Shown here: one piece after another, positions 1 through 8,677 of the stretch
Position numbering within the stretch: position 1 is the first letter of the stretch
How the letters are laid out: each line of letters opens with the position of its first letter
Assembly: GCF_900111585.1 (NCBI RefSeq)
Contig: NZ_FOHI01000003.1
Location: 62,001-126,000 of the forward strand
Direction: 5' to 3'
DNA from: Nitrosospira multiformis
Lineage (GTDB): Bacteria; Pseudomonadota; Gammaproteobacteria; Burkholderiales; Nitrosomonadaceae
DNA: 64,000 nucleotides
The notes under the pieces: generated by a model
Seen by the model: the letters and a program-made list of their open reading frames with translations, nothing else
Database searches by the model: none
What the model was told of the DNA's origin: nothing
Made by a program: the position numbers and the translations under genes

Positions 1-540
1 CACGATAGCGGTTTTGATGAACCATTCCGGTTTCGCGGCTTCACTCAGAAACGCCGCTGTCCCCTTGAAGAAATTTCCGATAATCAGCCCGATTGCGAGG
101 GCGAGCAGGTAAGAAAAACCGCCACCAAGAGACAACCCCCAGGATAGGTCATGCTTGGCGAACTCGTGAACAGGTACTTTGAAGTGCGCTTCCTGCCCGA
201 TGATCCAGACAACCCAGGTCAGCACAAAAAGCACGGTCCATGCGGCGAAGAATCGCTTTACATCGAGCTTCATCGCCCATGCGGCAATGCAGGTCAGCGT
301 GGTGAATACCAGATAGGTGACCAGCAACGACATGGCGGGATGCAGCGCAACCTTGCCGCTCGGTTTCAACGCCGCCTCGATGGAAAATTTTCCCCATACC
401 CAAGTGCTGGTTTTCGCCATCCAACCAGTGAGATCCCATCCCCAGAGGGAACTCACGCTTGCAAGAAACATGATCAGCCCCAGCCACACGGCCCACCAAT
501 CCTCGGTGCTTGCCATCCCGGAATACCATTTTCTGTTCAT
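1..540 (-). CDS. YeiH-type putative sulfate exporter family transporter (3' end outside window)
   Basis: Reading the minus strand from the ATG at 540 gives 180 codons open to the window edge, so only the N-terminal part is present. The protein begins MNRKWYSGMASTEDWWAVWL and shows hydrophobic helices at about residues 17-30, 70-88, 96-112 and 133-150, as in an inner-membrane permease. The start, with its conserved TEDWWAVW segment, resembles the N-terminus of the Cons_hypoth698/YeiH family. Transport of sulfate is only a family-level label. It is the last gene of a minus-strand trio with the DUF5395 gene 27 bp upstream and a tiny membrane gene before that. The family assignment rests on recognition of the N-terminus and is fairly sure; the substrate is not. 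Confidence 0.72.
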   Translation of the reverse strand, partial: MNRKWYSGMASTEDWWAVWLGLIMFLASVSSLWGWDLTGWMAKTSTWVWGKFSIEAALKPSGKVALHPAMSLLVTYLVFTTLTCIAAWAMKLDVKRFFAAWTVLFVLTWVVWIIGQEAHFKVPVHEFAKHDLSWGLSLGGGFSYLLALAIGLIIGNFFKGTAAFLSEAAKPEWFIKTAIV

Positions 541-567
541 TTCGCTTATCCCCCTTGTTTTTCCTTG

Positions 568-846
568 TTATTGCGCTTTTTGCATGGGTGATTTCAGATC
601 CAACTGGATGTAGCGATTGAAGTAGTGATAGGCGTATTGCCGTATCCAGGTTGGAATGCAGGTGTAGTCAAAAGCCATGAAAACCATGACCTGATTATTC
701 TGCTGAAAGAGCTGTCGATCAAGCAGGCATCTCGTCACATCCTGATCCAGTTCGAGCAAGGTCTTTCCGCACGCCTCAAAGCTGGGGTGGTGCGCTATCC
801 ATCTATGACCGTCGTGCGTCAACCGAACTTCGAGATCGGCTTGCAT
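568..846 (-). CDS. DUF5395 family small protein
   Basis: A 92-residue soluble protein starting MQADLEVRLTHDGHRW. It carries the family-like core FMAFDYTCIPTWIRQYAYHY near its C-terminus. An open frame extends 29 codons upstream, but that part overlaps the next gene upstream and is Arg/His-rich without family resemblance, so the ATG at 846 is preferred. It sits between a tiny membrane gene and the YeiH-type transporter on the same strand, with gaps of 5 and 27 bp, so the three are probably co-transcribed. No function is known; association with the transporter is inferred from the spacing. Confidence 0.75.
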   Translation of the reverse strand: MQADLEVRLTHDGHRWIAHHPSFEACGKTLLELDQDVTRCLLDRQLFQQNNQVMVFMAFDYTCIPTWIRQYAYHYFNRYIQLDLKSPMQKAQ

Positions 847-851
847 CCGTC

Positions 852-1043
852 TTATTTGGGTAGCAGGAACAAGTCGACCAGCACGCCCAGGATGACAAGC
901 CCGGCGATGCCGATCCCTATGCTCCACAAACACAGTTGGGTTTCCCAGCTTTCCCAGGGTTCGGGTTCGCCGAGAATGGATTCGCTGGATAAAAGCGTGC
1001 CGACATTTTCAAGAGACTGCTCTTCATTCTTTATATGATCCAT
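852..1043 (-). CDS. small single-pass membrane protein, start of transporter operon
   Basis: A 63-residue protein starting MDHIKNEEQS, with an acidic, Trp-containing N-terminal half and one hydrophobic helix at the C-terminus (IGIGIAGLVILGVLVDLFLL). Two ATGs lie close together. The one at 1043 has GAGGA six bases upstream, while the one at 1049 is too close to it, so 1043 is chosen. It precedes the DUF5395 gene by 5 bp. The family is not recognised. It could be an accessory subunit or a stabilising peptide for the transporter downstream; that is inference from position. Confidence 0.6.
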   Translation of the reverse strand: MDHIKNEEQSLENVGTLLSSESILGEPEPWESWETQLCLWSIGIGIAGLVILGVLVDLFLLPK

Positions 1044-1799
1044 TGTCATTCCTCAAATAAAAATGGGTCGCCTCTGATCGATGCGAATGAGATAGCGGTA
1101 GCGGTGCTGAGCGCTGAGTTAATAGCCGCTCATTGATGTTGTCTTCGTGCGCTCCTGGGAGGTGCTTGCCATCGGACTATAGTTTTCCCGAAAATTTCTT
1201 ACAAGTTGTTTGCCAATGATTTTATGTCATAAGTTGGGCGCGAGCTAGAACTGTCTTGAAGGTCAGGAGCCGGGGGCGGTAAGCCGAGTCACTTTGCCTT
1301 AACTGGTCTGAGGTTTGCTACTAACAACTGAGAAGTACTGCAGATTTTGTTGGCACAGGGGTAGGGCACAGGGGCACAGCACGGTTGGTATGGATCGACT
1401 AGCGAAATCTAGCGAAATATATATTCACAATCACTCTGGACGGAACAGATAAGTGATGCGAGTCGTATTCCGGCGCGATTGTCCTTCATGGAAATGGCAT
1501 CAGAAATCCAGCACTGTACTCCACAGTTCGGGTCCCAGAGTTTGAAAACAGGAGCAGGAGCAAGAGCATGACCAAGAGAATGAGACGAGATCTCTCAGGG
1601 GGAGGGGGTCAGGTACCCGAGTTGTGCCGCAAGCAAGGAATGAGCGATACCCGTTTTGCTGTCGATCATCTGGCATTTTCCACCGTCCTTGCAGCCTACC
1701 GGGCGGCAACTTTCCCCCGGCAGGCACTCCTGAGCACACTAGAAAGTGCAGTAGCGAAAGCCTTTATGGGCGACTGAAACCATCTGCTGGGTCAGATTT
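1044..1799. other. 756-bp intergenic region
   Basis: No convincing gene. It holds short imperfect repeats (two ctagcgaaat copies near 1400-1415, a purine-rich gagcaggagcaagagc run near 1550-1570) and one transposase remnant described separately. The promoter for the minus-strand transporter trio should lie just above 1044, but no clear -35/-10 pair is visible. Confidence 0.5.
1607..1660 (+). pseudogene. remnant of IS3-family transposase OrfA helix-turn-helix
   Basis: About 18 codons read GQVPELCRKQGMSDTRF. This is very close to the helix-turn-helix core of IS3-family OrfA proteins (pattern VPELCRKHGISDATFY). The similarity stops on both sides and no OrfB, inverted repeats or target duplication could be found, so it is a scrap of an old insertion. 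The fragment is short, so a chance match cannot be excluded. Confidence 0.4.
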
Positions 1800-2240
1800 T
1801 CAAAGCATGGATTTGCCCTGTTCAAGTATCGTCTCGCACACCTTTTTCACTGCGGAAGCCTTCATGCCCGCCATGCTCAAATCCACGTTCTGGCCCGCAC
1901 TGCCGCTCACGATACCCTGCGCGCCGTTGATATAGTCGGGATTATTTTGAGCGGATTGATCTCCGCCGCCGGTAATCTTTCCCATCAGCTGATCCCTGAC
2001 CGAAGAAGCGTTGTCGCCACTCAGATAGTTGTTTTTCATGCAGTACTCAATAATTCCCGCGGCATTGCCCGTGCTCCCGGACGTTATGGATGACAGTCCC
2101 AATGACGAGGCTGCGCCGCCGAGACCGCTTCCCGTGATGTCTTTCAACTGATCGAAACCCTGAGCTGCAAGGGCGCCCGAAAATACGGCGAACCCGATGC
2201 CGCAACTCAATAACAAAGGATGACGTCTGAAAATATTCAT
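1800..2240 (-). CDS. DUF2501 domain-containing secreted protein
   Basis: A 146-residue protein with a typical signal peptide (MNIFRRHPLLLSCGIGFAVF then cleavage near ALA-AQG) and a Gly/Ser-rich mature part. It contains the EYCMKNNYLSGD segment and a C-terminal Cys (KVCETIL) typical of DUF2501/YjjA-like proteins. The ATG at 2240 has AGGA at a suitable distance; the longer frame to 2294 adds 18 residues before the signal peptide and is rejected. The product is probably periplasmic. Function unknown. It stands alone between the transporter operon and dnaE2. Confidence 0.78.
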   Translation of the reverse strand: MNIFRRHPLLLSCGIGFAVFSGALAAQGFDQLKDITGSGLGGAASSLGLSSITSGSTGNAAGIIEYCMKNNYLSGDNASSVRDQLMGKITGGGDQSAQNNPDYINGAQGIVSGSAGQNVDLSMAGMKASAVKKVCETILEQGKSML

Positions 2241-2386
2241 GGGCTTTCCTCCCGGATTATTTGAACCAAATATCCCAACTACAATGTAGCACATGATTTA
2301 TAGCAAATCCTGGGGAAACATGTTTTTGCAAATATTTCTGTCCTTGATGCCTGCACAAAGTTTCACAAGTTGAGGCTTATTGAGGC

Positions 2387-5300
2387 CTAATGAAAATCCC
2401 TGCTTTCTACCACAAGGTTCCCCAGCAAATGGCTATGATCCACCAGCCGTTTGGCGATAAGATGTTTGACGCCGCTTTCGGATTGCCATACGCCGTACAC
2501 TGTCAGAAGCTTCGAGTTCAAGGTTTCGCGGCGGTACTTCAGGATAACCTGGTTCCACAGCACGACGTTCGTTATCCCGGTTTCGTCTTCGAGCGTGACG
2601 AACATGACGCCGCTGGCGGTGCCGGGGCGTTGTCGGCAGGTCACGATGCCGGTGGTGCGGACCAACCGTCCGGTAGGATAATCCGATAACTCCATTGCCG
2701 AGCGCAGGTTCATTCTTGCCAGCTTCGGTCGCAGCAATGCCAGGGGGTGTCTGCGCAGGGTTAGTCTGGTACTGGCGTAGTCGGCGAGGATTTCCTCTCC
2801 CTCTGGCGCGGCCGGAATGACTGGCAGCGTTTCCTTCGCCGGAGCATGCCGCATCAGGTCCCGCTGTGTGATATGAGATGCAACTGTCCACAGTGTCTGG
2901 CGCCGATGTCCCGACAAGGTTTGTAAGGCATCTGCACGGGCAAGCGCATGCACTTCAGCGGTATTCAAGGAGGCGCGGTTTGCCAGGTCGTCAGGGTTTT
3001 CAAAAGATGCGATTTCTCTTGCTTCAACAATGCGGGCGGCGGCATCGAGTCCTATTCCTTTCATCCTGTTCAAGCCCAGCCGGACAATCGGTTGAAGCGC
3101 TTTATCCTCCTGTTCCTCAAGTGAGCACTCCCAATTGCTGATGGTGACGTCTACAGGCTTGGTTTGAACGCTATGGCGCCTGGCATCCTGGATCAGTTGT
3201 GAGGCACTATAGAAACCCATGGGCAGGCTGTTCAGCATGGCGCAAAGGAAAGCAGCAGGCTCATGGCATTTGAGCCAGGCGGAGACATATACCAACAATG
3301 CAAAGCTTGCGGCGTGGGATTCCGGAAACCCGTATTCGCCAAAGCCCTCGATCTGCCGGAAAATGCGCTCGGCGAATTCCCGCGAGTAGCCTCGGCTTGT
3401 CATCCCATCGAGCAGCTTCTCATGGAAGGGACCCAAGCCTCCTTTTCTCTTCCATGCGACCATGGAGCGCCTCAACTGGTCTGCTTCCCCTGAAGTGAAG
3501 CCGGCGGCGAGCATGGCCACCTGCATCACCTGTTCCTGGAAGATTGGGACGCCATAAGTTCGCGCTAAAGCGGTCTCCACTCCTTCGCCTGGATAATCGA
3601 CCTTTTCCACATCCCGCCTCCGGCGCAGATAAGGATGCACCATGTCGCCCTGAATCGGGCCGGGACGGACGATCGCGACTTCTACCACCAGATCGTAAAA
3701 AGTCCGTGGCCTCAAACGCGGCAGCATGGACATCTGCGCACGGGATTCGATCTGAAAGACGCCGATCGTGTCCGCCTTGCAGATCATGTCGTACGTCTTT
3801 TCGTCTTCCGGGGGTATATCCTGCATCTGGAATGGCACACCGCGCCGGCTCGAAATCAGATCAAGCGCGCGGTGTATTGCCGATAGCATTCCGAGTGCAA
3901 GCACGTCGACTTTCATCAACCCCACCTCCGCCAGGTCGTCCTTATCCCATTGGATGATGCGCCGATCCGGCATGGCGGCATTTTCGATGGGGACAATGCG
4001 GCAGAGTTTGTCGCGCGTCAGCACAAATCCGCCCACGTGCTGGGACAAATGGCGCGGATAGCCATACAGGAGGGTAATCAGCAGAATCAGTTGGCGGATT
4101 ACCGGGCTGCCGGGATCGAAGCCGTTCTCGCTCAGGCGCTTATTGATATCCGAGCTTTTATCCCACCAGGCAAGGGAGGTGGATAGGCGTCTGATACGCT
4201 CGATATCCAGCCCTAGCGCTTTACCCACATCCTGAGCGGCCGAGCGGGTACGATAGGTGATGACAGTTGCGGTAATGGCGGCCCGATCACGCCCATATCT
4301 CTGGTAGATGTACTGAATGACTTCCTCGCGACGCTGGTGCTCGAAATCGACATCGATGTCGGGAGGTTCGTTGCGTTCCCTGGAAATAAAGCGTTCGAAC
4401 AGCAGATTGCTGCGCTCCGGATCGATCTCGGTAATACCCAGGCAATAGCAGACTGCGGAATTCGCTGCCGATCCGCGTCCCTGGCATAAAATCCCTTGTG
4501 ACCGGGCGAAGCTTACGATATCGAATACTGTCAGGAAATAAGGTTCATACTTGAGATCAGCAATCAGCTTCAATTCATGCTCGATCTGTTTCCTCACCTT
4601 GATCGAGGCGCCTTTGGGAAAACGCCATCTCATGCCATTTTTGACCATGCGCCTTAGATAGTCGGTATAAGATTCGCCAGTTCCCGTTAATTCATCAGGA
4701 TATTCATAGCGCAGCTCATCCAGGGAAAAGGTACAGCGCGCGGCAATGAAAAGGGTTTCCTGCAGGAGTTCCGATGGATAGAGTTGCGCCAACTCCAATC
4801 GGGTGCGCAGATGCTGTTCTGCATTAGGCTGCAACGCATAACCGCATTCCGCCAGCGGTTGGCCCAGCCGAATTGCGGTCATCGTGTCCTGCAAGGGTTT
4901 GTGGGCACGATCGTGCATATGCACATCGCCTGCCGCCACCAGGGACATGCCGATGGTCTCTGCCGCCTGCCGTATTCTTTCGAACAGCACCTCTTCCCCG
5001 GCATGAAGCAGCCGTTCGACAGCAGTCCAGCCGCGGCCGGGAAACAGCGACTGCACCCAGCGCATATCCTCGACCAAGGAACCGTCTGCTTGATCCCTGC
5101 GAGGAATCAGCAGGATCAGGCAATCGGGCAAGCGCGCAAGATGAGGTGCATCCGTGCAGCTTTCAAAGTCCGCGCAGGTGATGCGATAGGCTCCTTTCGC
5201 GCTACGTTGCCTTGCCAGCGTGATCAGTTCGCACAGATTGCCGTAGCCTTCCCGGTTCATGGCGAGACCCACTAGCCGCAGTCCCTCCTCCAGCACGAAT

Positions 5301-5512
5301 TCACTGCCGATCAGAAGATGCAGTCCCGTTTTTTTGGCTTCCGCATGCGCTCTCACCACCCCTGCCACGGAGCATTCATCCGTGATAGCAAGGGCGCTGT
5401 AACCCAGGGTTACGGCACGTTCGACCAGCTCTTCCGGCATGGAAGCGCCCTTGAGGAAGCTGAAGCTGGAATAGCAATGAAGTTCAGCGTAATCCGGAGC
5501 AGAAGAGGACAT
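2387..5512 (-). CDS. dnaE2: error-prone DNA polymerase III alpha subunit DnaE2 (ImuC)
   Basis: A C-family DNA polymerase of 1,041 residues, the normal size for DnaE2 and shorter than replicative DnaE. The N-terminal PHP domain begins YAELHCYSSFSFLKGAS. The palm carries GRGSAANSAVCYCLG and the catalytic aspartates in PPDIDVDFEHQRREEVIQY. A helix-hairpin-helix region (GLNRMKGIGLDAAARIVEA) and a C-terminal OB fold follow. In known systems DnaE2 performs translesion synthesis during the SOS response with ImuA and ImuB. It is the last gene of the cassette, starting 5 bp after imuB ends. The stop TAG overlaps a short direct repeat (ttgaggcytat) at 2370-2390. Confidence 0.96.
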   Translation of the reverse strand: MSSSAPDYAELHCYSSFSFLKGASMPEELVERAVTLGYSALAITDECSVAGVVRAHAEAKKTGLHLLIGSEFVLEEGLRLVGLAMNREGYGNLCELITLARQRSAKGAYRITCADFESCTDAPHLARLPDCLILLIPRRDQADGSLVEDMRWVQSLFPGRGWTAVERLLHAGEEVLFERIRQAAETIGMSLVAAGDVHMHDRAHKPLQDTMTAIRLGQPLAECGYALQPNAEQHLRTRLELAQLYPSELLQETLFIAARCTFSLDELRYEYPDELTGTGESYTDYLRRMVKNGMRWRFPKGASIKVRKQIEHELKLIADLKYEPYFLTVFDIVSFARSQGILCQGRGSAANSAVCYCLGITEIDPERSNLLFERFISRERNEPPDIDVDFEHQRREEVIQYIYQRYGRDRAAITATVITYRTRSAAQDVGKALGLDIERIRRLSTSLAWWDKSSDINKRLSENGFDPGSPVIRQLILLITLLYGYPRHLSQHVGGFVLTRDKLCRIVPIENAAMPDRRIIQWDKDDLAEVGLMKVDVLALGMLSAIHRALDLISSRRGVPFQMQDIPPEDEKTYDMICKADTIGVFQIESRAQMSMLPRLRPRTFYDLVVEVAIVRPGPIQGDMVHPYLRRRRDVEKVDYPGEGVETALARTYGVPIFQEQVMQVAMLAAGFTSGEADQLRRSMVAWKRKGGLGPFHEKLLDGMTSRGYSREFAERIFRQIEGFGEYGFPESHAASFALLVYVSAWLKCHEPAAFLCAMLNSLPMGFYSASQLIQDARRHSVQTKPVDVTISNWECSLEEQEDKALQPIVRLGLNRMKGIGLDAAARIVEAREIASFENPDDLANRASLNTAEVHALARADALQTLSGHRRQTLWTVASHITQRDLMRHAPAKETLPVIPAAPEGEEILADYASTRLTLRRHPLALLRPKLARMNLRSAMELSDYPTGRLVRTTGIVTCRQRPGTASGVMFVTLEDETGITNVVLWNQVILKYRRETLNSKLLTVYGVWQSESGVKHLIAKRLVDHSHLLGNLVVESRDFH

Positions 5513-5517
5513 GGAAG

Positions 5518-7038
5518 CTATCCAAACAGTCCTTGCAAATACCAGTTTCCGCCTTTGTTCCCCTTATCTTTTTCTACCGGATTGTGTTCGCGGTAAATCC
5601 ATAACAATTGGCCCTGGTTGTTCTCCGCAATAAAATAATCCCGCGCGATGGCGGCATCATTCCACCAGCCGGCCTCGATTCGCTCCGGTCCTGCAAGCAG
5701 TTTCAGTGGCGACTCGTACACCGGCCGGCCACGTTGCACCTTCAGTTCCAGCGGGATTTCCCTCAGCCAGGCTGGACGGGGCGATTCCGGCGGAATGATT
5801 TGCGAGTTTGTCTCTCGCTTCGAAAAGGGATTCAAGCCGCCCGTTCCTGAAAGTTCTAACCTTTGGCTGTATTCAGGGCGATGATCGGAGACAACCTTTA
5901 AACCGGTGATGGCTTCCGGTCCCAGGCGGGAAGAAAGTTTCTCGATGAAGCGATTGAGTGAAGTAGTCTCGGATTGCATGGTGGGAAACAATTCCAGATT
6001 GCCATCTGCTCCCGCTGCTATTTCATCTGCCGTCAGTTCCAGTTCACATACTGGCGCCACTATTTTTGTACGTTCCAGGTGCTCGCGCAGCAACAGCATT
6101 AAATGCGCTGGATCGCTGCTTTGCTCGGAAAGGCGTATGTTTACGGATGTGAATTTATGGTGTTGCCGCAGGGAATATTCGTGATGCAGCACGAATGAAA
6201 AGGCGGATACCGCCGCATGACGCAAAGCCAGCCAGCCGCACATCTGCTCGACCATTCGTTGCGCAGGAACCAGCAGCAATTCGGTATTTTCAACCAGCCC
6301 CATCATTTTTATTTTTTGCTGGAAATCTTCCGGCGCCTCAAACCACTTTTGTGGATCGGGCGAGTCGCCGTAGGCGCGATCGAGTTCTACCGGCAGGTCC
6401 GGACCAAATCGACGCGCTACTCCGCTGCGAGGCAATCGTCGCAAATCGGCCAGCGTTTTACAGCCGATGCCGCGAATGACTTCAAGGTGAGGCTGAACCG
6501 ATTCCAGCAAACCGACAGGCAGAGCGTCGAGCAATATCCGGAATTCCTCACCCTTTCCATTGATGACAGTGCCCTGCTGGGCGGAACGCGCTAGCAGCCA
6601 TGCCGCCGTTGCGGTGGGCGCAATCCCGGCGCTGAGTTGCAAACCTTGCGCCGTCACTACCCGATTGAGTGACTGGCAGAGGTTTTTCAGGCTGCCAAAC
6701 AATTTCAGGCTTCCGGAGACTTCGGCAATCAGGCCGTTGTTCTGCACCGCTATATTGGGTGTAAAGCGTAATGCGGCATACACGGCTTGCTGCAAGGCTT
6801 TTCCTTCTTCACGCGGGTCCTGTTCCATGATCACCAGATCCGGGAAAACAGCCAAAGCACTGGCGAGAGGCTGACCGGCCATTACTCCCCGCGCCTGCGC
6901 CGGTTTATTGGCTTGTTGAATACAGGTCTGGTTCCCTTTGCGGACAGTTACCCCGATTGCGGGAATGAGCGCTTCCGGAAAACGGCGTTCAATCCAGTCA
7001 AGCGATAAAGCGGGAAAGTAAAGGGCAATCCACAGCAT
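5518..7038 (-). CDS. imuB: ImuB, Y-family polymerase homologue of the mutasome
   Basis: A 506-residue DinB/UmuC-fold protein starting MLWIALYFPALSLDWIERR. In active Y-family polymerases this first strand carries a catalytic Asp (D-x-D); here the place is taken by YFPALSLDW. That fits the known view that ImuB is a non-catalytic hub contacting the beta clamp, ImuA and DnaE2. The C-terminus ends GNWYLQGLFG, resembling the conserved WFLHGIF-type tail of ImuB. It lies 10 bp after imuA and 5 bp before dnaE2, so translation is probably coupled. No frameshift or truncation seen. Confidence 0.95.
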   Translation of the reverse strand: MLWIALYFPALSLDWIERRFPEALIPAIGVTVRKGNQTCIQQANKPAQARGVMAGQPLASALAVFPDLVIMEQDPREEGKALQQAVYAALRFTPNIAVQNNGLIAEVSGSLKLFGSLKNLCQSLNRVVTAQGLQLSAGIAPTATAAWLLARSAQQGTVINGKGEEFRILLDALPVGLLESVQPHLEVIRGIGCKTLADLRRLPRSGVARRFGPDLPVELDRAYGDSPDPQKWFEAPEDFQQKIKMMGLVENTELLLVPAQRMVEQMCGWLALRHAAVSAFSFVLHHEYSLRQHHKFTSVNIRLSEQSSDPAHLMLLLREHLERTKIVAPVCELELTADEIAAGADGNLELFPTMQSETTSLNRFIEKLSSRLGPEAITGLKVVSDHRPEYSQRLELSGTGGLNPFSKRETNSQIIPPESPRPAWLREIPLELKVQRGRPVYESPLKLLAGPERIEAGWWNDAAIARDYFIAENNQGQLLWIYREHNPVEKDKGNKGGNWYLQGLFG

Positions 7039-7048
7039 GGATTCAGCT

Positions 7049-7771
7049 TCAGCAGTAGGAGTGGATGAGAGGGGATTTCAATTCAGCGGAGCGGGAAAAG
7101 ACGGCAGCTTGAGGCAGGGGGATGCGAATAGGCAGGACGAACGGAGCGCCACGGCGTTTCAACAGATACAAGGAAAGCGTGTGGGAATGCCCTCGCACGG
7201 GGCTGAGCAGTATCCTCAGCGGGGCTGCGGAGGGTTCGAATCGCGCTCTCGCCGGCCTGAAGAGAAAAACGAGGCTTGCCGCAGTCCGGGAAAGAATTTG
7301 CAGCTTTCGCGTTGCTTGCTGACTTGCTTCCGGTAGCCAGCCGATAATGGTCCCAAAGGCGGCACTCCTAATGCCCTGTTCAAGCGTCCATAATCGCTCG
7401 GCAGGCTTACAAGCTCTTACCATCACGATATGGCGCCCATCGACTCCCAGATGCGCCCAAGCATGCATATAGGGAATATAAGGTGGCGCGATCAGCAGGA
7501 TGTTTCTTTCGCTTCGGGTAATCTCCTCCAGAGCGTAGCTCAACAGCCTTATTTCCCCCAGCCCCTCTGTCGGTAATAGCAGTTCCGTCAGGTTGCGGGT
7601 AGGCCAGCCCCCTCCGGGCAACTCCTTATCCAGTCCCTGAAAGCCGCTGGAAATGACTGGATCATCGGAGGCGCCCAATGCATCCCCTCGCCATATCCTG
7701 TTCCTGAAGCGGGTTTCGATTTGCGAAAGCGATAAGGGCGCCGGGGACCCTGAAGGCGGAGAAGCAGGCAT
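7049..7771 (-). CDS. imuA: ImuA, translesion synthesis-associated RecA-like protein
   Basis: A 240-residue protein of the ImuA/SulA-like RecA-superfamily type. Recognisable parts are RIWRGDAL, SSGFQGLDKELPGGGWP near residue 42, LTELLL, and the second strand NILLIAPPYIPY. The family keeps a RecA-like fold without a standard Walker A and is required with ImuB and DnaE2 for damage-induced mutagenesis. It lies 21 bp downstream of the LexA-type regulator and 10 bp upstream of imuB. No strong ribosome-binding site precedes the ATG at 7771, but no alternative start lies nearby. Confidence 0.93.
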   Translation of the reverse strand: MPASPPSGSPAPLSLSQIETRFRNRIWRGDALGASDDPVISSGFQGLDKELPGGGWPTRNLTELLLPTEGLGEIRLLSYALEEITRSERNILLIAPPYIPYMHAWAHLGVDGRHIVMVRACKPAERLWTLEQGIRSAAFGTIIGWLPEASQQATRKLQILSRTAASLVFLFRPARARFEPSAAPLRILLSPVRGHSHTLSLYLLKRRGAPFVLPIRIPLPQAAVFSRSAELKSPLIHSYC

Positions 7772-7792
7772 GGAAAGGCACGCCCCATTGAT

Positions 7793-8425
7793 TCAGCGGT
7801 CCAAACCAAGGTGATGGAGGCGGGGTGCTGGAACCTGGGCTTTCCGGAACAGGCCTACATAAAAACCGTAGATTTCCAGTTTATGCTGAGGCCGGATAGG
7901 CGGATATTCCTTGCTTCGTGTTTCGTTGCGCGCTTCCAGGTAGTAGCCCTCCTTATCCCTGGCGAGGACCTTGAGCGTGAATTCGTTGTCCACAATCGCC
8001 AATACCACTTCGCCAAGCGAAGCCGAACTGCTGCGTTCAATGATCACCATGTCGCCTTCAAGTATTCCCAGATCGATCATGGAATCGCCTTTGACCGGAA
8101 ACAGAATGGTCTGAGAAGGTTTTTTGATCAGGTAATCGTCTATACGCAACAGTTCAGGTTGGACGTCAGCAGTCTGTTGCGGCCTTCCCGCCCGAACCCC
8201 GGGTCCCACCGTCCGTTCGAAAAAGCGGGATCCGGGACGAAGACGGCTGCCGGGTGCATTTTCAAGAAAATTTTCTTCTTTTAAACGCTGAACGATCTGA
8301 TGCGTCCAGGAGCGGGCTTTCACATTCCATAGCGTGGATAACTGCGTGGTGGAGGGAATGATTTTTTCCCTCGCATAGTAATCCTGAAGCCTGCCAAGGT
8401 AAGAGGAAATGTCGAGCGGTTGCAT
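7793..8425 (-). CDS. lexA: LexA-type self-cleaving repressor heading the imu cassette
   Basis: A 210-residue protein with an N-terminal winged-helix-like region (DYYAREKIIPSTTQLSTLW) and a C-terminal S24 peptidase domain. Ser115 in KGDSMID and Lys152 in FTLKVLA form the catalytic dyad. Ala79-Gly80 in GVRAGRP fits the usual cleavage bond. On RecA activation such repressors cut themselves and release their targets. It heads the operon lexA-imuA-imuB-dnaE2, a known arrangement in proteobacteria, and two operator-like palindromes overlap its own promoter, so it very likely controls itself and the cassette. The N-terminus differs from E. coli LexA, suggesting a different operator. No clear ribosome-binding site is seen before the ATG. 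Confidence 0.93.
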   Translation of the reverse strand: MQPLDISSYLGRLQDYYAREKIIPSTTQLSTLWNVKARSWTHQIVQRLKEENFLENAPGSRLRPGSRFFERTVGPGVRAGRPQQTADVQPELLRIDDYLIKKPSQTILFPVKGDSMIDLGILEGDMVIIERSSSASLGEVVLAIVDNEFTLKVLARDKEGYYLEARNETRSKEYPPIRPQHKLEIYGFYVGLFRKAQVPAPRLHHLGLDR

Positions 8426-8440
8426 GACAGGGGTAAAACT

Positions 8441-8485
8441 GAGAATAGTTGTTCTTATTATAGAGAATGAATGTTCTCAGTTCAA
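8441..8485 (-). promoter_or_regulatory. sigma-70 promoter with two LexA-like operator boxes for the imu operon
   Basis: On the minus strand TTGAAC (8485-8480) and TATAAT (8462-8457) are separated by exactly 17 bp, a near-consensus promoter. The spacer is filled by the palindrome GAGAACATTCATTCTC (8463-8478). A second copy, AGAACAACTATTCTC (8441-8455), covers the expected transcription start. The box centres are about 22 bp apart, two helical turns. The ATG of lexA lies about 25 nt downstream. Binding of LexA here is inferred from position and symmetry. Confidence 0.8.
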
Positions 8486-8624
8486 GTTGATCTGGGTGAT
8501 TCAGGAATCAATCCGATTATTTTCAAAATTGAAGCTACAGACAAAAAAACGGTCATCACAAAGCCGAGTTGGTGTTTCCAAGGGGTGGCATTCGGGAACA
8601 TTGATCGCAGGTCAGTCAGTTTTT

Positions 8625-8654
8625 TCAAAAAATAAACCCGCTGGAAGCGGGTTT
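8625..8654 (-). terminator. rho-independent terminator of the PEP-CTERM gene
   Basis: AAACCCGCT-GGA-AGCGGGTTT (8634-8654) is a perfect 9-bp stem. On the minus strand it is followed by a T-rich run (ATTTTTTGAAAAA, 8633-8621). It lies 24 bp past the stop of the minus-strand gene at 8678. Confidence 0.8.
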
Positions 8655-8677
8655 GGGGCATATAAAAAAACGGGAAG

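Noticed and set aside
149-613. Open frames on both strands (149-529 minus, 151-591 plus, 317-613 plus)
   Set aside because: They are other-frame shadows of the YeiH-type transporter, whose own frame is open to the window edge.
1500-1935. Three overlapping frames in the first intergenic region
   Set aside because: Only the short IS3-like HTH text has a match; the rest is repeat-driven (gagcaggagcaag run) or an antisense shadow of the DUF2501 gene.
2390-7336. Many plus-strand frames opposite dnaE2, imuB and imuA
   Set aside because: Antisense shadows of GC-rich coding DNA with no ribosome-binding sites or domains.
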